Assembly (NCBI RefSeq): GCF_014174275.1 | Contig: NZ_JABEQK010000020.1 | Location: 1-41,037, forward strand | From: Gluconacetobacter takamatsuzukensis | GTDB lineage: Bacteria; Pseudomonadota; Alphaproteobacteria; Acetobacterales; Acetobacteraceae | Direction: 5' to 3' | DNA length: 41,037 nt | Part shown: positions 1-9,931 of the stretch, piece by piece | Numbering within the stretch: position 1 is the stretch's first letter | Layout: each line of letters begins with the position of its first letter | The notes under the pieces: model-generated | Database searches by the model: none | What the model was told of the DNA's origin: nothing | Seen by the model: the letters and a program-made list of their open reading frames with translations, nothing else | Translations under genes and position numbers: made by a program

Positions 1-178
1 CTGCCGGTGTTTGACCAGCCGGCGCAGCCAGGACCGCCGGGCCGAGGCGCCCCGGCGCGCGGCCCGGGCCCAGTGCCGGGTGGTGTGATCGGGCGCCGGG
101 GCGGGGGGGGGCGCGGGGGGGGGGGGGGGTGGGGGGGGGGGGCGGGGGTTGGCGCCCCCCCCCCCCCCCCGGCCGGCA
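1..178. other. G/C homopolymer low-complexity stretch
   Basis: No gene is supported here. Positions about 100-147 are almost pure G with a few C and T, and about 155-172 is a long run of C. The G block and the C run could pair in one strand, as a very strong hairpin downstream of the minus-strand gene ending at 179. Such runs are also typical of sequencing or assembly error, so the exact bases should not be trusted. Confidence 0.6.
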
Positions 179-697
179 TCAGCCCTTCAGATGGGCGTTG
201 CAGACGCTGTAATAGCCGCCGCCCTTCTGGATCCATTTCAGGCCGCCATTGGCGTTGGTCGCCTTGTTGGCCTTGTACTGGTCCAGGCAGGTGTGCATGC
301 GCGCCTTGCCCGCGCTCTCGCTGGCATATTGCGACGAGACCGCATTGGGCAGGACCGCGCTGCCGGCGGCAGCGGGAACAGCAGCGGCCGGAACGGCGCT
401 GGCGGCCGGGGCCGCCGAAGCTGCGGGCGCGGCAGGTGCGGCAGGCGCAGCCGGGGTCGCCGGGGCAGCGGGTGCCGCCGGGGTGGCGGCCGCAGCGGCG
501 GCAGGCGTCGCGCACTGCGTCGCCTTGAACTCCTTGTAGGTCTGGCCCTTGATGGTGCCGGCTTTCCGTTCGGCGTTGAATTTCTGGTAGCACGCCTGCG
601 CGGGGCTGACGGCATGGGCCTGCGGGGCGACGAGAGGCGCGGCCGGCACGGCAAGAAGCAGGGCGACGGCAATCCGGCCACGAAGCGCGATAGCCAT
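179..697 (-). CDS. exported Ala/Pro-rich protein with two Cys modules
   Basis: A protein of 172 residues with no function I can name. Residues 1-29 form a signal peptide (Arg near the start, hydrophobic LLLAVPAA, cleavage near AHA). A first module has Cys36 and Cys62 with aromatic and basic residues between them. A linker of about 60 residues made almost only of Ala, Pro and Ser follows. A second module near the C-terminus has Cys137 and Cys166, with a similar Cys-x3-Tyr/Phe start and similar spacing. Each pair could form a disulfide in the periplasm, giving a two-domain protein on a flexible tether. The spacing resembles PsiF-type repeats, but this is a weak resemblance. The start follows AAGGA, about 12 bases upstream. 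It stands alone, downstream of the amtB terminator. Confidence 0.7.
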   Translation of the reverse strand: MAIALRGRIAVALLLAVPAAPLVAPQAHAVSPAQACYQKFNAERKAGTIKGQTYKEFKATQCATPAAAAAATPAAPAAPATPAAPAAPAAPAASAAPAASAVPAAAVPAAAGSAVLPNAVSSQYASESAGKARMHTCLDQYKANKATNANGGLKWIQKGGGYYSVCNAHLKG

Positions 698-800
698 GGG
701 GAGTCCGATCCTTTCCGTTTCAGAACGAGCCGGCGGGCATCATGCCGCGACGGGCCGTTGGGTCTGCATCATCTCCATAACAGCATGATCTGCATACGGA

Positions 801-839
801 AAGAAAAAGGCCGGACCGGGGCTGATGCCCGGTCCGGCC
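801..839 (-). terminator. rho-independent terminator of glnK-amtB
   Basis: On the minus strand a 12-bp GC-rich stem (arms 809-820 and 828-839, GGCCGGACCGGG and its complement) with a short loop is followed by TTTTTCTT at 808-801. It lies 34 bases past the amtB stop codon, the right place to end the glnK-amtB transcript. Confidence 0.88.
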
Positions 840-872
840 CGGAAGGGTCGGCGTGAAGGAAGGCGAGGCGGA

Positions 873-2788
<1,916 letters not shown>

Positions 2789-2842
2789 TCACTCTCGCCG
2801 CGGGGCCGTCGGGCCGGCACGGCTATCATCAGGACCACAGGC

Positions 2843-4090
2843 ATGACCGCAGGCACGATGTCCCACCCCCAGACCGGCTCCCGGACCGGCGCCGGGCATG
2901 ACGATGTGGATGTCTGCATCGTGGGGGCCGGGCCGGTCGGTGCCACGCTGGCCTGCCGCCTGGCGGTGGGGGGGCTGCGCGTGGCCATCGTCGATCGCGC
3001 GGCCCTGCCGCCGATGGAGGACCCGGCCTTCGACGGCCGCGCCTACGCCATCGCCGCCGGCCCCCGCCGCCTGCTGGAGGAAGCCGGGGTGTGGCCCCTG
3101 CTGCCCCTGCAAGCCTGCCCGATCGAGGAAATCCGCGTATCCGACGGCCGGCCGGGCGAGGCCCCGTCGCCCCTGTTCCTGGAATTCGGGCGCGAGGACG
3201 CCGCCCAGCCCTTCGGCTGGATGATCGAGGCCCGGGCCCTGCGCGTGGCGCTGAACCGGGCGCTCTATGCCCACGATCTGGTCACGGTCCTGGCCCCCGA
3301 GGAAGTGACGGTGACCCGCACCGCAGAGGGCGCGCGGGTGCGCACCCGCTCGGGCTGCACCTTCGGCGCGCGGCTGGTGGTGGCGGCCGAGGGCCGGCGC
3401 TCCGCCCTGCGCGACCAGGCGCGGATCGGCATCACCCGACTGCCCTACCACCAGAGCGGCATCGTCTGCGCCGTGGCGCACGAACACCCGCACAACAACC
3501 GCGCGCTGGAACATTTCCTGCCCGCCGGCCCGTTCGCGCAGTTGCCGATGGCCCCGACGCCCGAACATCCGAACCTGTCCGCCATCGTCTGGTCCGAAAG
3601 CGATGCGCTGGCCCAGCGCATGGTGGGCCTGCCGCACGAGGCCTTCGCGCACGAGATCCAGCGCCGCATGGGCGACTGGCTCGGCCGCGTCACCCCGGTC
3701 GGGCGGCGCTGGGTCTATCCGCTGTCCGCGCAATATGCCCAGCGCTATTTCGATACACGGATGGTACTGGTGGGCGATGCGGCCCACGGCATCCACCCCA
3801 TCGCCGGCCAGGGGCTGAATTTGGGCTTCCGCGACGTCGCGGCGCTGTCCGACATGCTGATCGCCGCCCATGCGCGGGGCGAGGATCTGGGCGCGCCGGC
3901 CCTGCTGCGCCGCTACCAGGCCCGCTGCCGGCCCGCCAACATGCTGATGCTGGCCGCGACCGACATGCTGGAGCGCCTGTTCGGCAACGACAATCCCGTG
4001 CTGCGGCGGGCCCGCGACCTGGGCCTGGCCGGCGTGCACCGGATGCCCGCGCTGCGGCGGGCCTTCGTACGCCACGCCATGGGGCTTTGA
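2843..4090 (+). CDS. UbiH/UbiF/VisC-family FAD-dependent hydroxylase
   Basis: Flavoprotein monooxygenase of 415 residues, probably hydroxylating the ubiquinone ring during quinone synthesis at the inner face of the membrane. The FAD-binding Rossmann motif GAGPVG lies at residues 28-33, followed by DGRAYAI, typical of UbiH/UbiF. The second FAD motif VGDAAHGIHPIAGQGLNLG lies near residue 310. Length is normal for the family (about 390-420). The frame is open far upstream, but ATG at 2843 has AGGA eight bases before it; ATG at 2858 is an alternative. It is transcribed away from glnK with 246 bases between them. Which ring position it hydroxylates cannot be told from sequence alone. Confidence 0.9.
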   Translation: MTAGTMSHPQTGSRTGAGHDDVDVCIVGAGPVGATLACRLAVGGLRVAIVDRAALPPMEDPAFDGRAYAIAAGPRRLLEEAGVWPLLPLQACPIEEIRVSDGRPGEAPSPLFLEFGREDAAQPFGWMIEARALRVALNRALYAHDLVTVLAPEEVTVTRTAEGARVRTRSGCTFGARLVVAAEGRRSALRDQARIGITRLPYHQSGIVCAVAHEHPHNNRALEHFLPAGPFAQLPMAPTPEHPNLSAIVWSESDALAQRMVGLPHEAFAHEIQRRMGDWLGRVTPVGRRWVYPLSAQYAQRYFDTRMVLVGDAAHGIHPIAGQGLNLGFRDVAALSDMLIAAHARGEDLGAPALLRRYQARCRPANMLMLAATDMLERLFGNDNPVLRRARDLGLAGVHRMPALRRAFVRHAMGL

Positions 4091-4177
4091 CAGTCCGGCC
4101 ACACATGCGCCCGGCCGCCTCTGGTCAACGGGGCGGTGCGTTCCCATATCGCTCCTTCCGCTGACAGGACCGGTTTC

Positions 4178-5041
4178 ATGCCTGATATCTCTCCGACTTC
4201 GCTGGCCTCGGCCCGGGGCGCCCGCGCCGTGGTCGAGCCGACCCTGCTGCCCATCGACCAGGACCGGCTGTGGACCGACATCGCGGCGGGGTGCGAAGGC
4301 TGCGCCGATCCGCTGGTGCGCGGGTTGCTGGCCACCGGCATCCGCAACCACGCCACCTTCGCCAACGGCCTGGCCGCGCTGATCGGGCGCAAGCTGGGCG
4401 ACCGGTCGGTGGCCGACGACGCGCTGTCGGAACTGGTGACCGAGGCCTTCGCCGCCGACCCCGAAATCGTTGCCGCCGCCGCCGCCGACCTGGTGGCGAT
4501 CCGCGAGCGCGACCCGGCGACGGCCAACTACGCAACGCCGTTCCTGTTCTTCAAGGGCTATCACGCGGTGCAGAGCTACCGCGTGGCCCACTGGCTGTGG
4601 AACAACGACCGGCGCTACCTGGCGCTGCACCTGCAAAGCCGCACGTCCGAACTGTTCGCCGTCGACATTCATCCCGCCGCGCGGCTGGGGCGGCGCATCC
4701 TGTTCGATCACGGCACCGGGATCGTGATCGGCGAGACCTCGGTGCTGGAAGACGACGTGTCGCTGCTGCAGGGCGTGACGCTGGGCGGCACCGGCAAGAA
4801 TGTCGGCGACCGCCACCCCAAGGTGCGGCGCGGGGTGCTGATCGGCGCCGGCGCCAAGATCCTGGGCAATATCGAACTGGGCGAGGGCGCCAAGGTCGGC
4901 GCGGGCTCGATCGTGCTGGAATCGGTCCCGCCCTTCACCACCGTCGTCGGCAACCCGGCCCGCCCGGTCGGCACGCGCCACAGCGCGCTGCCGGCCTTCA
5001 CCATGGACCAGATGCTCCCCCCCATAGACTACATGATCTGA
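4178..5041 (+). CDS. cysE: serine O-acetyltransferase
   Basis: Catalyses acetyl-CoA + L-serine to O-acetylserine, the first step of cysteine synthesis, in the cytoplasm; 287 residues. The N-terminal half is the helical SAT domain (residues about 25-150). The C-terminal half is a left-handed beta-helix of hexapeptide repeats with the family signatures VDIHPAARLG, DHGTGIVIGET and LGGTGK, including the active-site His of the DHGTG motif. Final repeats IGAGAKILGNI and VGAGSIVL follow. A CAGGA ribosome site precedes ATG 4178; the frame is open further upstream but without a comparable site. The gene follows the hydroxylase by 87 bases. A repeat element begins right after its stop codon. Confidence 0.95.
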   Translation: MPDISPTSLASARGARAVVEPTLLPIDQDRLWTDIAAGCEGCADPLVRGLLATGIRNHATFANGLAALIGRKLGDRSVADDALSELVTEAFAADPEIVAAAAADLVAIRERDPATANYATPFLFFKGYHAVQSYRVAHWLWNNDRRYLALHLQSRTSELFAVDIHPAARLGRRILFDHGTGIVIGETSVLEDDVSLLQGVTLGGTGKNVGDRHPKVRRGVLIGAGAKILGNIELGEGAKVGAGSIVLESVPPFTTVVGNPARPVGTRHSALPAFTMDQMLPPIDYMI

Positions 5042-5203
5042 AAACCTGCCTGTAAATACGCGCTGGTGGCGATCCGACGCGCGTTTCCTGTGCTCCGATG
5101 CTCACGGCCATACAGGCCGCTGCGCTTCGGTGCTCGGAAACACACGACGGGCGCGGCCCTGTGGGCCGCTCTCGCTCACCAGCCCGCATTTCCAGGCAGG
5201 TTT
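5042..5203. repeat. inverted-repeat-bounded element, copy 1
   Basis: A 162-bp unit starting at the cysE stop codon. Its ends (5042-5068 and 5177-5203) are inverted repeats of 27 bases with three mismatches, beginning AAACCTGCCTG. The interior is itself a long imperfect palindrome around 5110 (for example GTTTCC at 5084-5089 against GGAAAC further right). As RNA or single strand it would fold into one long hairpin. No real gene is supported inside. It resembles a small non-autonomous element or large intergenic repeat. Confidence 0.8.
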
Positions 5204-5226
5204 TGCGAGCTTGATGCCGAATGCGG

Positions 5227-5368
5227 GCTGGTGGCGATCCGACGCGCGTTTCCTGTGCTCCGATGCTCACGGCCATTCAGGCCGCTGCGCTTCGGTGCTC
5301 GGAAACGCACGACGGGTGCGGCCCTGTGGGCCGCTCTCGCTCACCAGCCCGCATTTCCAGGCAGGTTT
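5227..5368. repeat. inverted-repeat element, copy 2 (tandem)
   Basis: Repeats 5062-5203 at an offset of exactly 165 bases, with three substitutions in 142 bases. It keeps the right terminal repeat (5342-5368). The left terminal repeat is reduced to GCGGGCTGGTG-like sequence joined to unrelated bases (5206-5226). The two copies thus form a tandem in which the second lacks a full left end. The remaining sequence to 5504 holds only the leader of the next gene. Confidence 0.85.
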
Positions 5369-5504
5369 CGGGAGCGGTCATCAAGGCCGCGTTACCTGCC
5401 TTCCTGACCGCCCGGCGGGATGCCCCTCCGGTCTGGACATGCCGGCCCTTGCACTGAACACTGCGCGGGACAGTGAAATGGAACAGGAAAGGCAGGCGGC
5501 CGAC

Positions 5505-6926
5505 ATGAAGCATGCATCACGGATGGGCGGGACGCGCGCCCGGTTCTGGACGGCACCCTTGTGGACGGTCCTGTCGCTGGGCGCCCTGCTGGCAGGCACG
5601 GCCCCGGCGGCGCTGGCGGCGCAGCCCGTCCTGCTGGAACATGCGACGATCATCGACGGCACCGGCCGGGCGCCGCTGGCCGACGGCGCGCTGCTGATCC
5701 GCGACGGGCGGATCGCGGCGGTGGGGGCCGCCGGCACGGTGGCGGCGCCGGGGGCGAAGCAGGTCGACCTGACCGGGCGGACGATCCTGCCGGGCCTGAT
5801 TTCCGACCACAGCCACACCGGGCTGGTGAAGGGCACCAAGAACGACAGCGCCAACTACACGCGCGAAAACATCCTGACGCAGCTGAAGCAGTACGAACGC
5901 TACGGCGTGCTGACCGTGGTCTCGCTGGGCCTCAACAAATCGCCGCTGTTCGACCAGTTGCGGCAGGAACAGCATGCCGGACGCAACCCGGGCGCCGACC
6001 TGTTCGGCGTCGACCAGGGGATCGGCGCGCCCGACGGCGTGCCGCCGCAGGGCATGTTCCATCTGGGGGCCGACCAGGTCTATCGCCCGACCAGCGTGGC
6101 CGAGGCACAGGCTGCCGTCGATCGCATGGCCGACGAGGGCACGGACCTGGTGAAGCTCTGGGTGGACGATTTCCGCAACGGCGTGCCCGGCGCCAAGGGC
6201 TATCCCAAGATCGACCCGGCGATCTATGGCGCGGTGATCGAACGGGCCCATGCGCGCGGCATCCGCGTCGCCGCCCATATCCACGACCTGGCCGACGCCA
6301 AGGCGCTGGTGACCGCCGGCGCCGACATCATCGCCCACGGGGTGCGCGACCAGCCGGTCGATACCGATTTCATCATGCTGATGGAACAGAAGGGGGCATG
6401 GTACATCCCCACCCTGGACCTGGACGAGGCGAACTACATCTTCGCCGAACATCCCGAATGGCTGGACGATCCGTTCCTGTCCGCCGGGCTGAACCCCGAC
6501 CTGCGGGCGCAGTTCGCCGATCCGGCCTGGCGGGCCAAGATCCTGGCCGCCCCCCTGACGGCGGCGGCCAGGAAGGCGCTGGCGCTGAACGAGCGCAATC
6601 TGGTCACGCTCTATCGCTCGGGCATCCATATCGGCTTCGGTACCGATTCCGGCGCGTCGCCCACCCGCATCCCCGGCTTTGCCGAACATCGCGAACTCAA
6701 GCTGATGGTCGCGGCGGGCCTGACGCCGATGGAGGCGCTGGCGGTGGCGACCGGCAATGCGGCCGCGCTGATGCATCTGGATGACCGGGGAATCCTGTTG
6801 CCGGGCCGCTGGGCCGACCTGACGGTGGTCTCGGGCGATCCGGCGGCGGACATCACCGCTGTCGACAGGATCGAGCAGGTCTGGCATCGCGGTGCGCGGA
6901 CCGAAGGACCGCTGGTCCCCCGCTGA
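5505..6926 (+). CDS. exported amidohydrolase-family metal-dependent hydrolase
   Basis: A 473-residue member of the amidohydrolase superfamily (imidazolonepropionase/prolidase-like branch), probably periplasmic. A signal peptide with Arg residues, the hydrophobic stretch LWTVLSLGALLAGTAPAALA and cleavage before AQP opens it. Next comes the typical small beta-domain start (ATIIDGTGRAPLADGALLI), the metal-binding HSHTG motif (HxH), a candidate bridging Lys in DLVKLWVDD, further metal ligands in AAHIHD and IAHGVRD, and the catalytic Asp in GFGTDSGAS. All active-site elements are present, so it is likely functional; the substrate is unknown. I chose ATG 5505, behind AGGAAAGG and a clean signal peptide; ATG 5478 is an alternative. 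It follows the repeat pair and precedes the flavoprotein gene by 55 bases. Confidence 0.85.
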   Translation: MKHASRMGGTRARFWTAPLWTVLSLGALLAGTAPAALAAQPVLLEHATIIDGTGRAPLADGALLIRDGRIAAVGAAGTVAAPGAKQVDLTGRTILPGLISDHSHTGLVKGTKNDSANYTRENILTQLKQYERYGVLTVVSLGLNKSPLFDQLRQEQHAGRNPGADLFGVDQGIGAPDGVPPQGMFHLGADQVYRPTSVAEAQAAVDRMADEGTDLVKLWVDDFRNGVPGAKGYPKIDPAIYGAVIERAHARGIRVAAHIHDLADAKALVTAGADIIAHGVRDQPVDTDFIMLMEQKGAWYIPTLDLDEANYIFAEHPEWLDDPFLSAGLNPDLRAQFADPAWRAKILAAPLTAAARKALALNERNLVTLYRSGIHIGFGTDSGASPTRIPGFAEHRELKLMVAAGLTPMEALAVATGNAAALMHLDDRGILLPGRWADLTVVSGDPAADITAVDRIEQVWHRGARTEGPLVPR

Positions 6927-6981
6927 TCCCGGCCGCCCCCGCGCGCCGGCCGGCGGGTGACGCACGGGGAGCAGGAGCAGC

Positions 6982-8220
6982 ATGGCCCATATCGTGGTGA
7001 TCGGCGGCGGACCGGCCGGTCTGGCCGCCGCCGAGGCGCTGGCCAGCGGTGGATGCGCCGTGACGGTGCTGGAGCGCATGCCGACCATTGGCCGCAAGCT
7101 GCTGATGGCCGGCCGGGGCGGGCTGAACCTGACCCATTCCGAACCGCTGGAGCGATTCCTGACCCGCTACGGCGCCGCGCGCCCATGGCTGGAGCCAGCC
7201 TTGCGGGCCTTTTCCCCTGACGACCTGCGCGCATGGGCGGCGGGGTTGGGCCAGCCCTGTTTCGTCGGCAGCAGCGGGCGGGTATTTCCACAGGCGATGA
7301 AGGCCTCGCCGCTGCTGCGGGCCTGGGGCGCGCGGCTGGCGGAACAGGGGCTGACGATCCTGACACGCCATGACTGGACCGGCTGGGACGGGCCGGGACG
7401 GGTGCGCGTGGCCTCGCCGCAGGGCGAGCGCGTGCTGGACGCCGATGCGGTGGTGCTGGCGCTGGGCGGGGCAAGCTGGGCCCGGCTGGGCGCCGATGGC
7501 GCGTGGGCCGGCAGGCTGGCCGGGCAGGGGGTGGACCTGGCGCCGTTCCGTCCCGCCAATTGCGGCTTTCGCACCCGCTGGAGCGACACGCTGCGCGCAC
7601 GTTTCGCCGGCACGCCACTGCGCGGCATCGCGCTGACGCCCGAGGGCGGCGGCCCCACCGTGCGCGGCGAGGCCGTGGTGACGGCGCAGGGGCTGGAAGG
7701 CGGGGCGGTCTACGCCCTGTCGGCCCTGCTGCGCGACCGCATCGCCGCCCACGGCCACGCCCGCGTGTTGCTGGACCTGCGCCCCGACATGACCGAGGCC
7801 GCGCTGGCCGACCGGCTGGCCCGGGTGCGGGGGCGCGAGAGTCTGTCCAACACGCTGCGCAAGGCGCTGCGCCTGCCGCCGGTCGCGGTGGCGCTGCTGC
7901 GCGAGGAGCCGGATGCACCGCCGCGCGACGCACCGTCGCTGGCCCGGCTGGTCAAGGCCGTCCCCGTGACGCTGACGGCGCCCGATTCGCTGGACCGGGC
8001 GATCTCGGTGGCCGGCGGGGTGCGGGAGGACGCGGTGGATGCGCGCTTCATGCTGCGGGCGCTGCCGGGCGTGTTCGTGGCGGGCGAGATGCTGGATTGG
8101 GAAGCGCCGACGGGCGGTTATCTGTTGCAGGCATGCTTCGCGACGGGCCGGGCGGCGGCGCGCGGCGTGCTGGACTGGTTGCAGGAGGGGGGCAAGGAAC
8201 GGTATCCGTCCTGCCCATGA
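6982..8220 (+). CDS. NAD(P)/FAD-dependent flavoprotein (HI0933/YhiN-like)
   Basis: Flavoprotein of 412 residues in the HI0933-like/BaiN-type family, probably the TIGR03862 branch; its biological role is not established. The N-terminal dinucleotide fold GGGPAGLAAAEAL lies at residues 7-19, followed by the family motifs IGRKLLMAGRGGLNLTH and GSSGRVFPQAMKASPLLRAW. The C-terminus has the FAD-contacting VFVAGEMLDWEAPTGGYLLQ and a final ACFATGRAAARG. AGGAG precedes the ATG. Its stop codon overlaps the start of the following ATPase gene (ATGA), so the two are probably co-translated. Confidence 0.88.
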   Translation: MAHIVVIGGGPAGLAAAEALASGGCAVTVLERMPTIGRKLLMAGRGGLNLTHSEPLERFLTRYGAARPWLEPALRAFSPDDLRAWAAGLGQPCFVGSSGRVFPQAMKASPLLRAWGARLAEQGLTILTRHDWTGWDGPGRVRVASPQGERVLDADAVVLALGGASWARLGADGAWAGRLAGQGVDLAPFRPANCGFRTRWSDTLRARFAGTPLRGIALTPEGGGPTVRGEAVVTAQGLEGGAVYALSALLRDRIAAHGHARVLLDLRPDMTEAALADRLARVRGRESLSNTLRKALRLPPVAVALLREEPDAPPRDAPSLARLVKAVPVTLTAPDSLDRAISVAGGVREDAVDARFMLRALPGVFVAGEMLDWEAPTGGYLLQACFATGRAAARGVLDWLQEGGKERYPSCP

Positions 8221-9713
8221 CGGTTTCGATCACGATTGGGGATGTGCGGGGCGGCGGACCGGCGGTCATGGACCTGGCGGAATTGCTGTCCACCCGCCTG
8301 CTGGTGCAGGGCAATTCGGGATCGGGCAAGTCCCACCTGCTGCGGCGCCTGCTGGAGCAGTCGGCAACGCTGGTGCAGCAGGCGATCATCGACCCCGAGG
8401 GCGATTTCGTCAGCCTGGCGGAACGGTTCGGCCATCTGGTGATCGACGGCGCCACCCATACCGAGGCCGAGTTGCAGGCGGCCGGCGAGCGGATGCGCGT
8501 GCACCGGGCATCCGTGGTGCTGAACCTGGAAGGCGCGGATGCCGAGGTCCAGATGCGCCGGGCCGCGGCCTTCCTGGGCGGGATGTTCGAGGTCGGGCGC
8601 GAATATTGGTACCCGGTGCTGGTGGTGGTGGACGAAGCCCAGCTTTTCGCCCCCGCCGCGGCCGGCGAGGTGACGGACGAGGCACGTCGGGCCTCGCTGG
8701 GCGCCATGACCAACCTGATGTGCCGTGGCCGCAAGCGCGGTCTGGCGGGGGTGATCGCCACCCAGCGCCTGGCCAAGCTGGCCAAGAACGTGGCCGCCGA
8801 GGCTTCGAATTTCCTGATGGGGCGCACGTTCCTCGATATCGACATGATGCGCGCCGCCGACCTGCTGGGCATGGAGCGCCGGCAGGCCGAGAGCTTCCGC
8901 GACCTGGAGCGTGGATATTTCGTGGCGCTGGGCCCGGCTCTGTATCGCCGCCCGGTGCCGGTGCGCATCGGCGAGGTGGAGACCGAAAGCCGGTCCGCCG
9001 GGCCCACCCTGCTGCCCATGGCGCCGGCGGCACCGCCCGAGGATATCCGCGACCTGATCCTGGCCAAACTGCCCGAGCGCGAGAGCCTGCCCCGGCCGGC
9101 CCGGCCGACAGCCCCGCCGCCGCCCGATATCCTGGCGCAGCTTGCCGCCCACGCGGCCTCGGCGGCGGTGGAGGCCGAAATGGCGGCACCGGTGGTGGAA
9201 ACACCGGCCGACAAGGCCGGGCAGCGCCGCCGCTTCCTGGCGATCCTGACCGAGATCCTGCGCGACGAGGATGCGGGTTTCCGCCCGCCCCCGGTGCTGT
9301 ACCAGGATTTCCTGGTCCGCTGCCGGATCGAGGGCATGGGGCGCCAGGCGCTGGACATGCCGCGCTTCCGCCGGCTGCTGGCGACCGCGCGCGCCGGCGT
9401 GGATGCCGAGACCGCCGAATCCGAGCGCTGGATGCAGGCCGAGCGCATCGCCGCTCCCCTGCCGGAGGATGTGCGCGGCATCTTCCTGCTGATCGCCCGC
9501 GCCGCGATGGAGGGCGCGCCCTGTCCGTCGGACGCGGCGGTGGCGCGCGTCTACGGCACCCATTCGCTGGGCCGCGCCCGCCGCCAGCTGACCTATCTGG
9601 AAGAGCAGAACGTCATCGTCCTGCGGGTCGACGGGCTGGGGCGGCGCAGTGCGGCGGTGATCGGGCCGGGGTGGGAGACCGCGCCGTCCGACCCCGGCGA
9701 GGCAGCCCCCTGA
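8217..9713 (+). CDS. HerA-like P-loop ATPase (DUF87 type)
   Basis: ATPase of 498 residues related to HerA/FtsK-type DNA-translocating enzymes. The Walker A motif is GNSGSGKS near residue 37, followed by DPEGDFVSL, which is typical of the HerA/DUF87 group. The Walker B strand is VLVVVDEAQLF, and a sensor region CRGRKRGLAGVIATQRLAKL follows. The middle (residues about 270-330) is Pro/Ala-rich and probably flexible. The C-terminal 100 residues look like a winged-helix segment (SLGRARRQLTYLEEQNVIVL). It starts within the stop codon of the flavoprotein gene. No NurA nuclease partner is beside it, so a classic HerA-NurA repair role is unsupported; the function is unknown. Confidence 0.82.
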   Translation: MTVSITIGDVRGGGPAVMDLAELLSTRLLVQGNSGSGKSHLLRRLLEQSATLVQQAIIDPEGDFVSLAERFGHLVIDGATHTEAELQAAGERMRVHRASVVLNLEGADAEVQMRRAAAFLGGMFEVGREYWYPVLVVVDEAQLFAPAAAGEVTDEARRASLGAMTNLMCRGRKRGLAGVIATQRLAKLAKNVAAEASNFLMGRTFLDIDMMRAADLLGMERRQAESFRDLERGYFVALGPALYRRPVPVRIGEVETESRSAGPTLLPMAPAAPPEDIRDLILAKLPERESLPRPARPTAPPPPDILAQLAAHAASAAVEAEMAAPVVETPADKAGQRRRFLAILTEILRDEDAGFRPPPVLYQDFLVRCRIEGMGRQALDMPRFRRLLATARAGVDAETAESERWMQAERIAAPLPEDVRGIFLLIARAAMEGAPCPSDAAVARVYGTHSLGRARRQLTYLEEQNVIVLRVDGLGRRSAAVIGPGWETAPSDPGEAAP

Positions 9714-9773
9714 CGCGCCCGGTGCGCCGGAGAGTGACATCGGCGCGGGGCAGGGGCGCGCACGCCGGAGATC

Positions 9774-9789
9774 CGTTATAACGATAACG
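9774..9789. promoter_or_regulatory. 16-bp palindrome upstream of the diguanylate cyclase gene
   Basis: CGTTATAACGATAACG has perfect 6-bp arms (CGTTAT/ATAACG) around AACG. It lies about 105-120 bases before the diguanylate cyclase start in AT-richer sequence than its surroundings. It is a plausible operator; the regulator is unknown. Confidence 0.4.
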
Positions 9790-9889
9790 TATGGAGTTTT
9801 GCCTGCGCGGGCTCTATATTCCGGGAGAGACAGCCATTGATCTCTCAACCGTTCGACGGCCGAGATACGGTGCGCCGGAAGGAGCGGTC

Positions 9890-9931
9890 ATGAATGGGGG
9901 GACGCCGGCGTCCATTGATGACGATCTCTAG
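9890..9931 (+). CDS. possible 13-residue leader peptide overlapping the diguanylate cyclase start
   Basis: ATG at 9890 lies seven bases after GGAAGGAG, a better distance than for the cyclase start at 9894. It reads MNGGTPASIDDDL and stops at TAG 9931. It overlaps the cyclase frame in another phase. Either it is a small upstream open reading frame limiting cyclase translation, or ribosomes simply use one of the nearby cyclase starts (9894 or 9918). No composition evidence favours a functional peptide. Confidence 0.3.
   Translation: MNGGTPASIDDDL

Noticed and set aside
2789-4981. 730-codon minus-strand open frame across the UbiH-type gene and cysE
   Set aside because: It crosses two well-supported genes on the other strand and has shadow composition.
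5042-5400. CRISPR-like array
   Set aside because: Only two copies, with no regular short repeats or unique spacers; the structure is an inverted-repeat element.
8217-9713. Part of a defence system built on the HerA-like ATPase
   Set aside because: Its neighbours are a flavoprotein and a diguanylate cyclase; no nuclease, Sir2 or other known HerA defence partner is adjacent.
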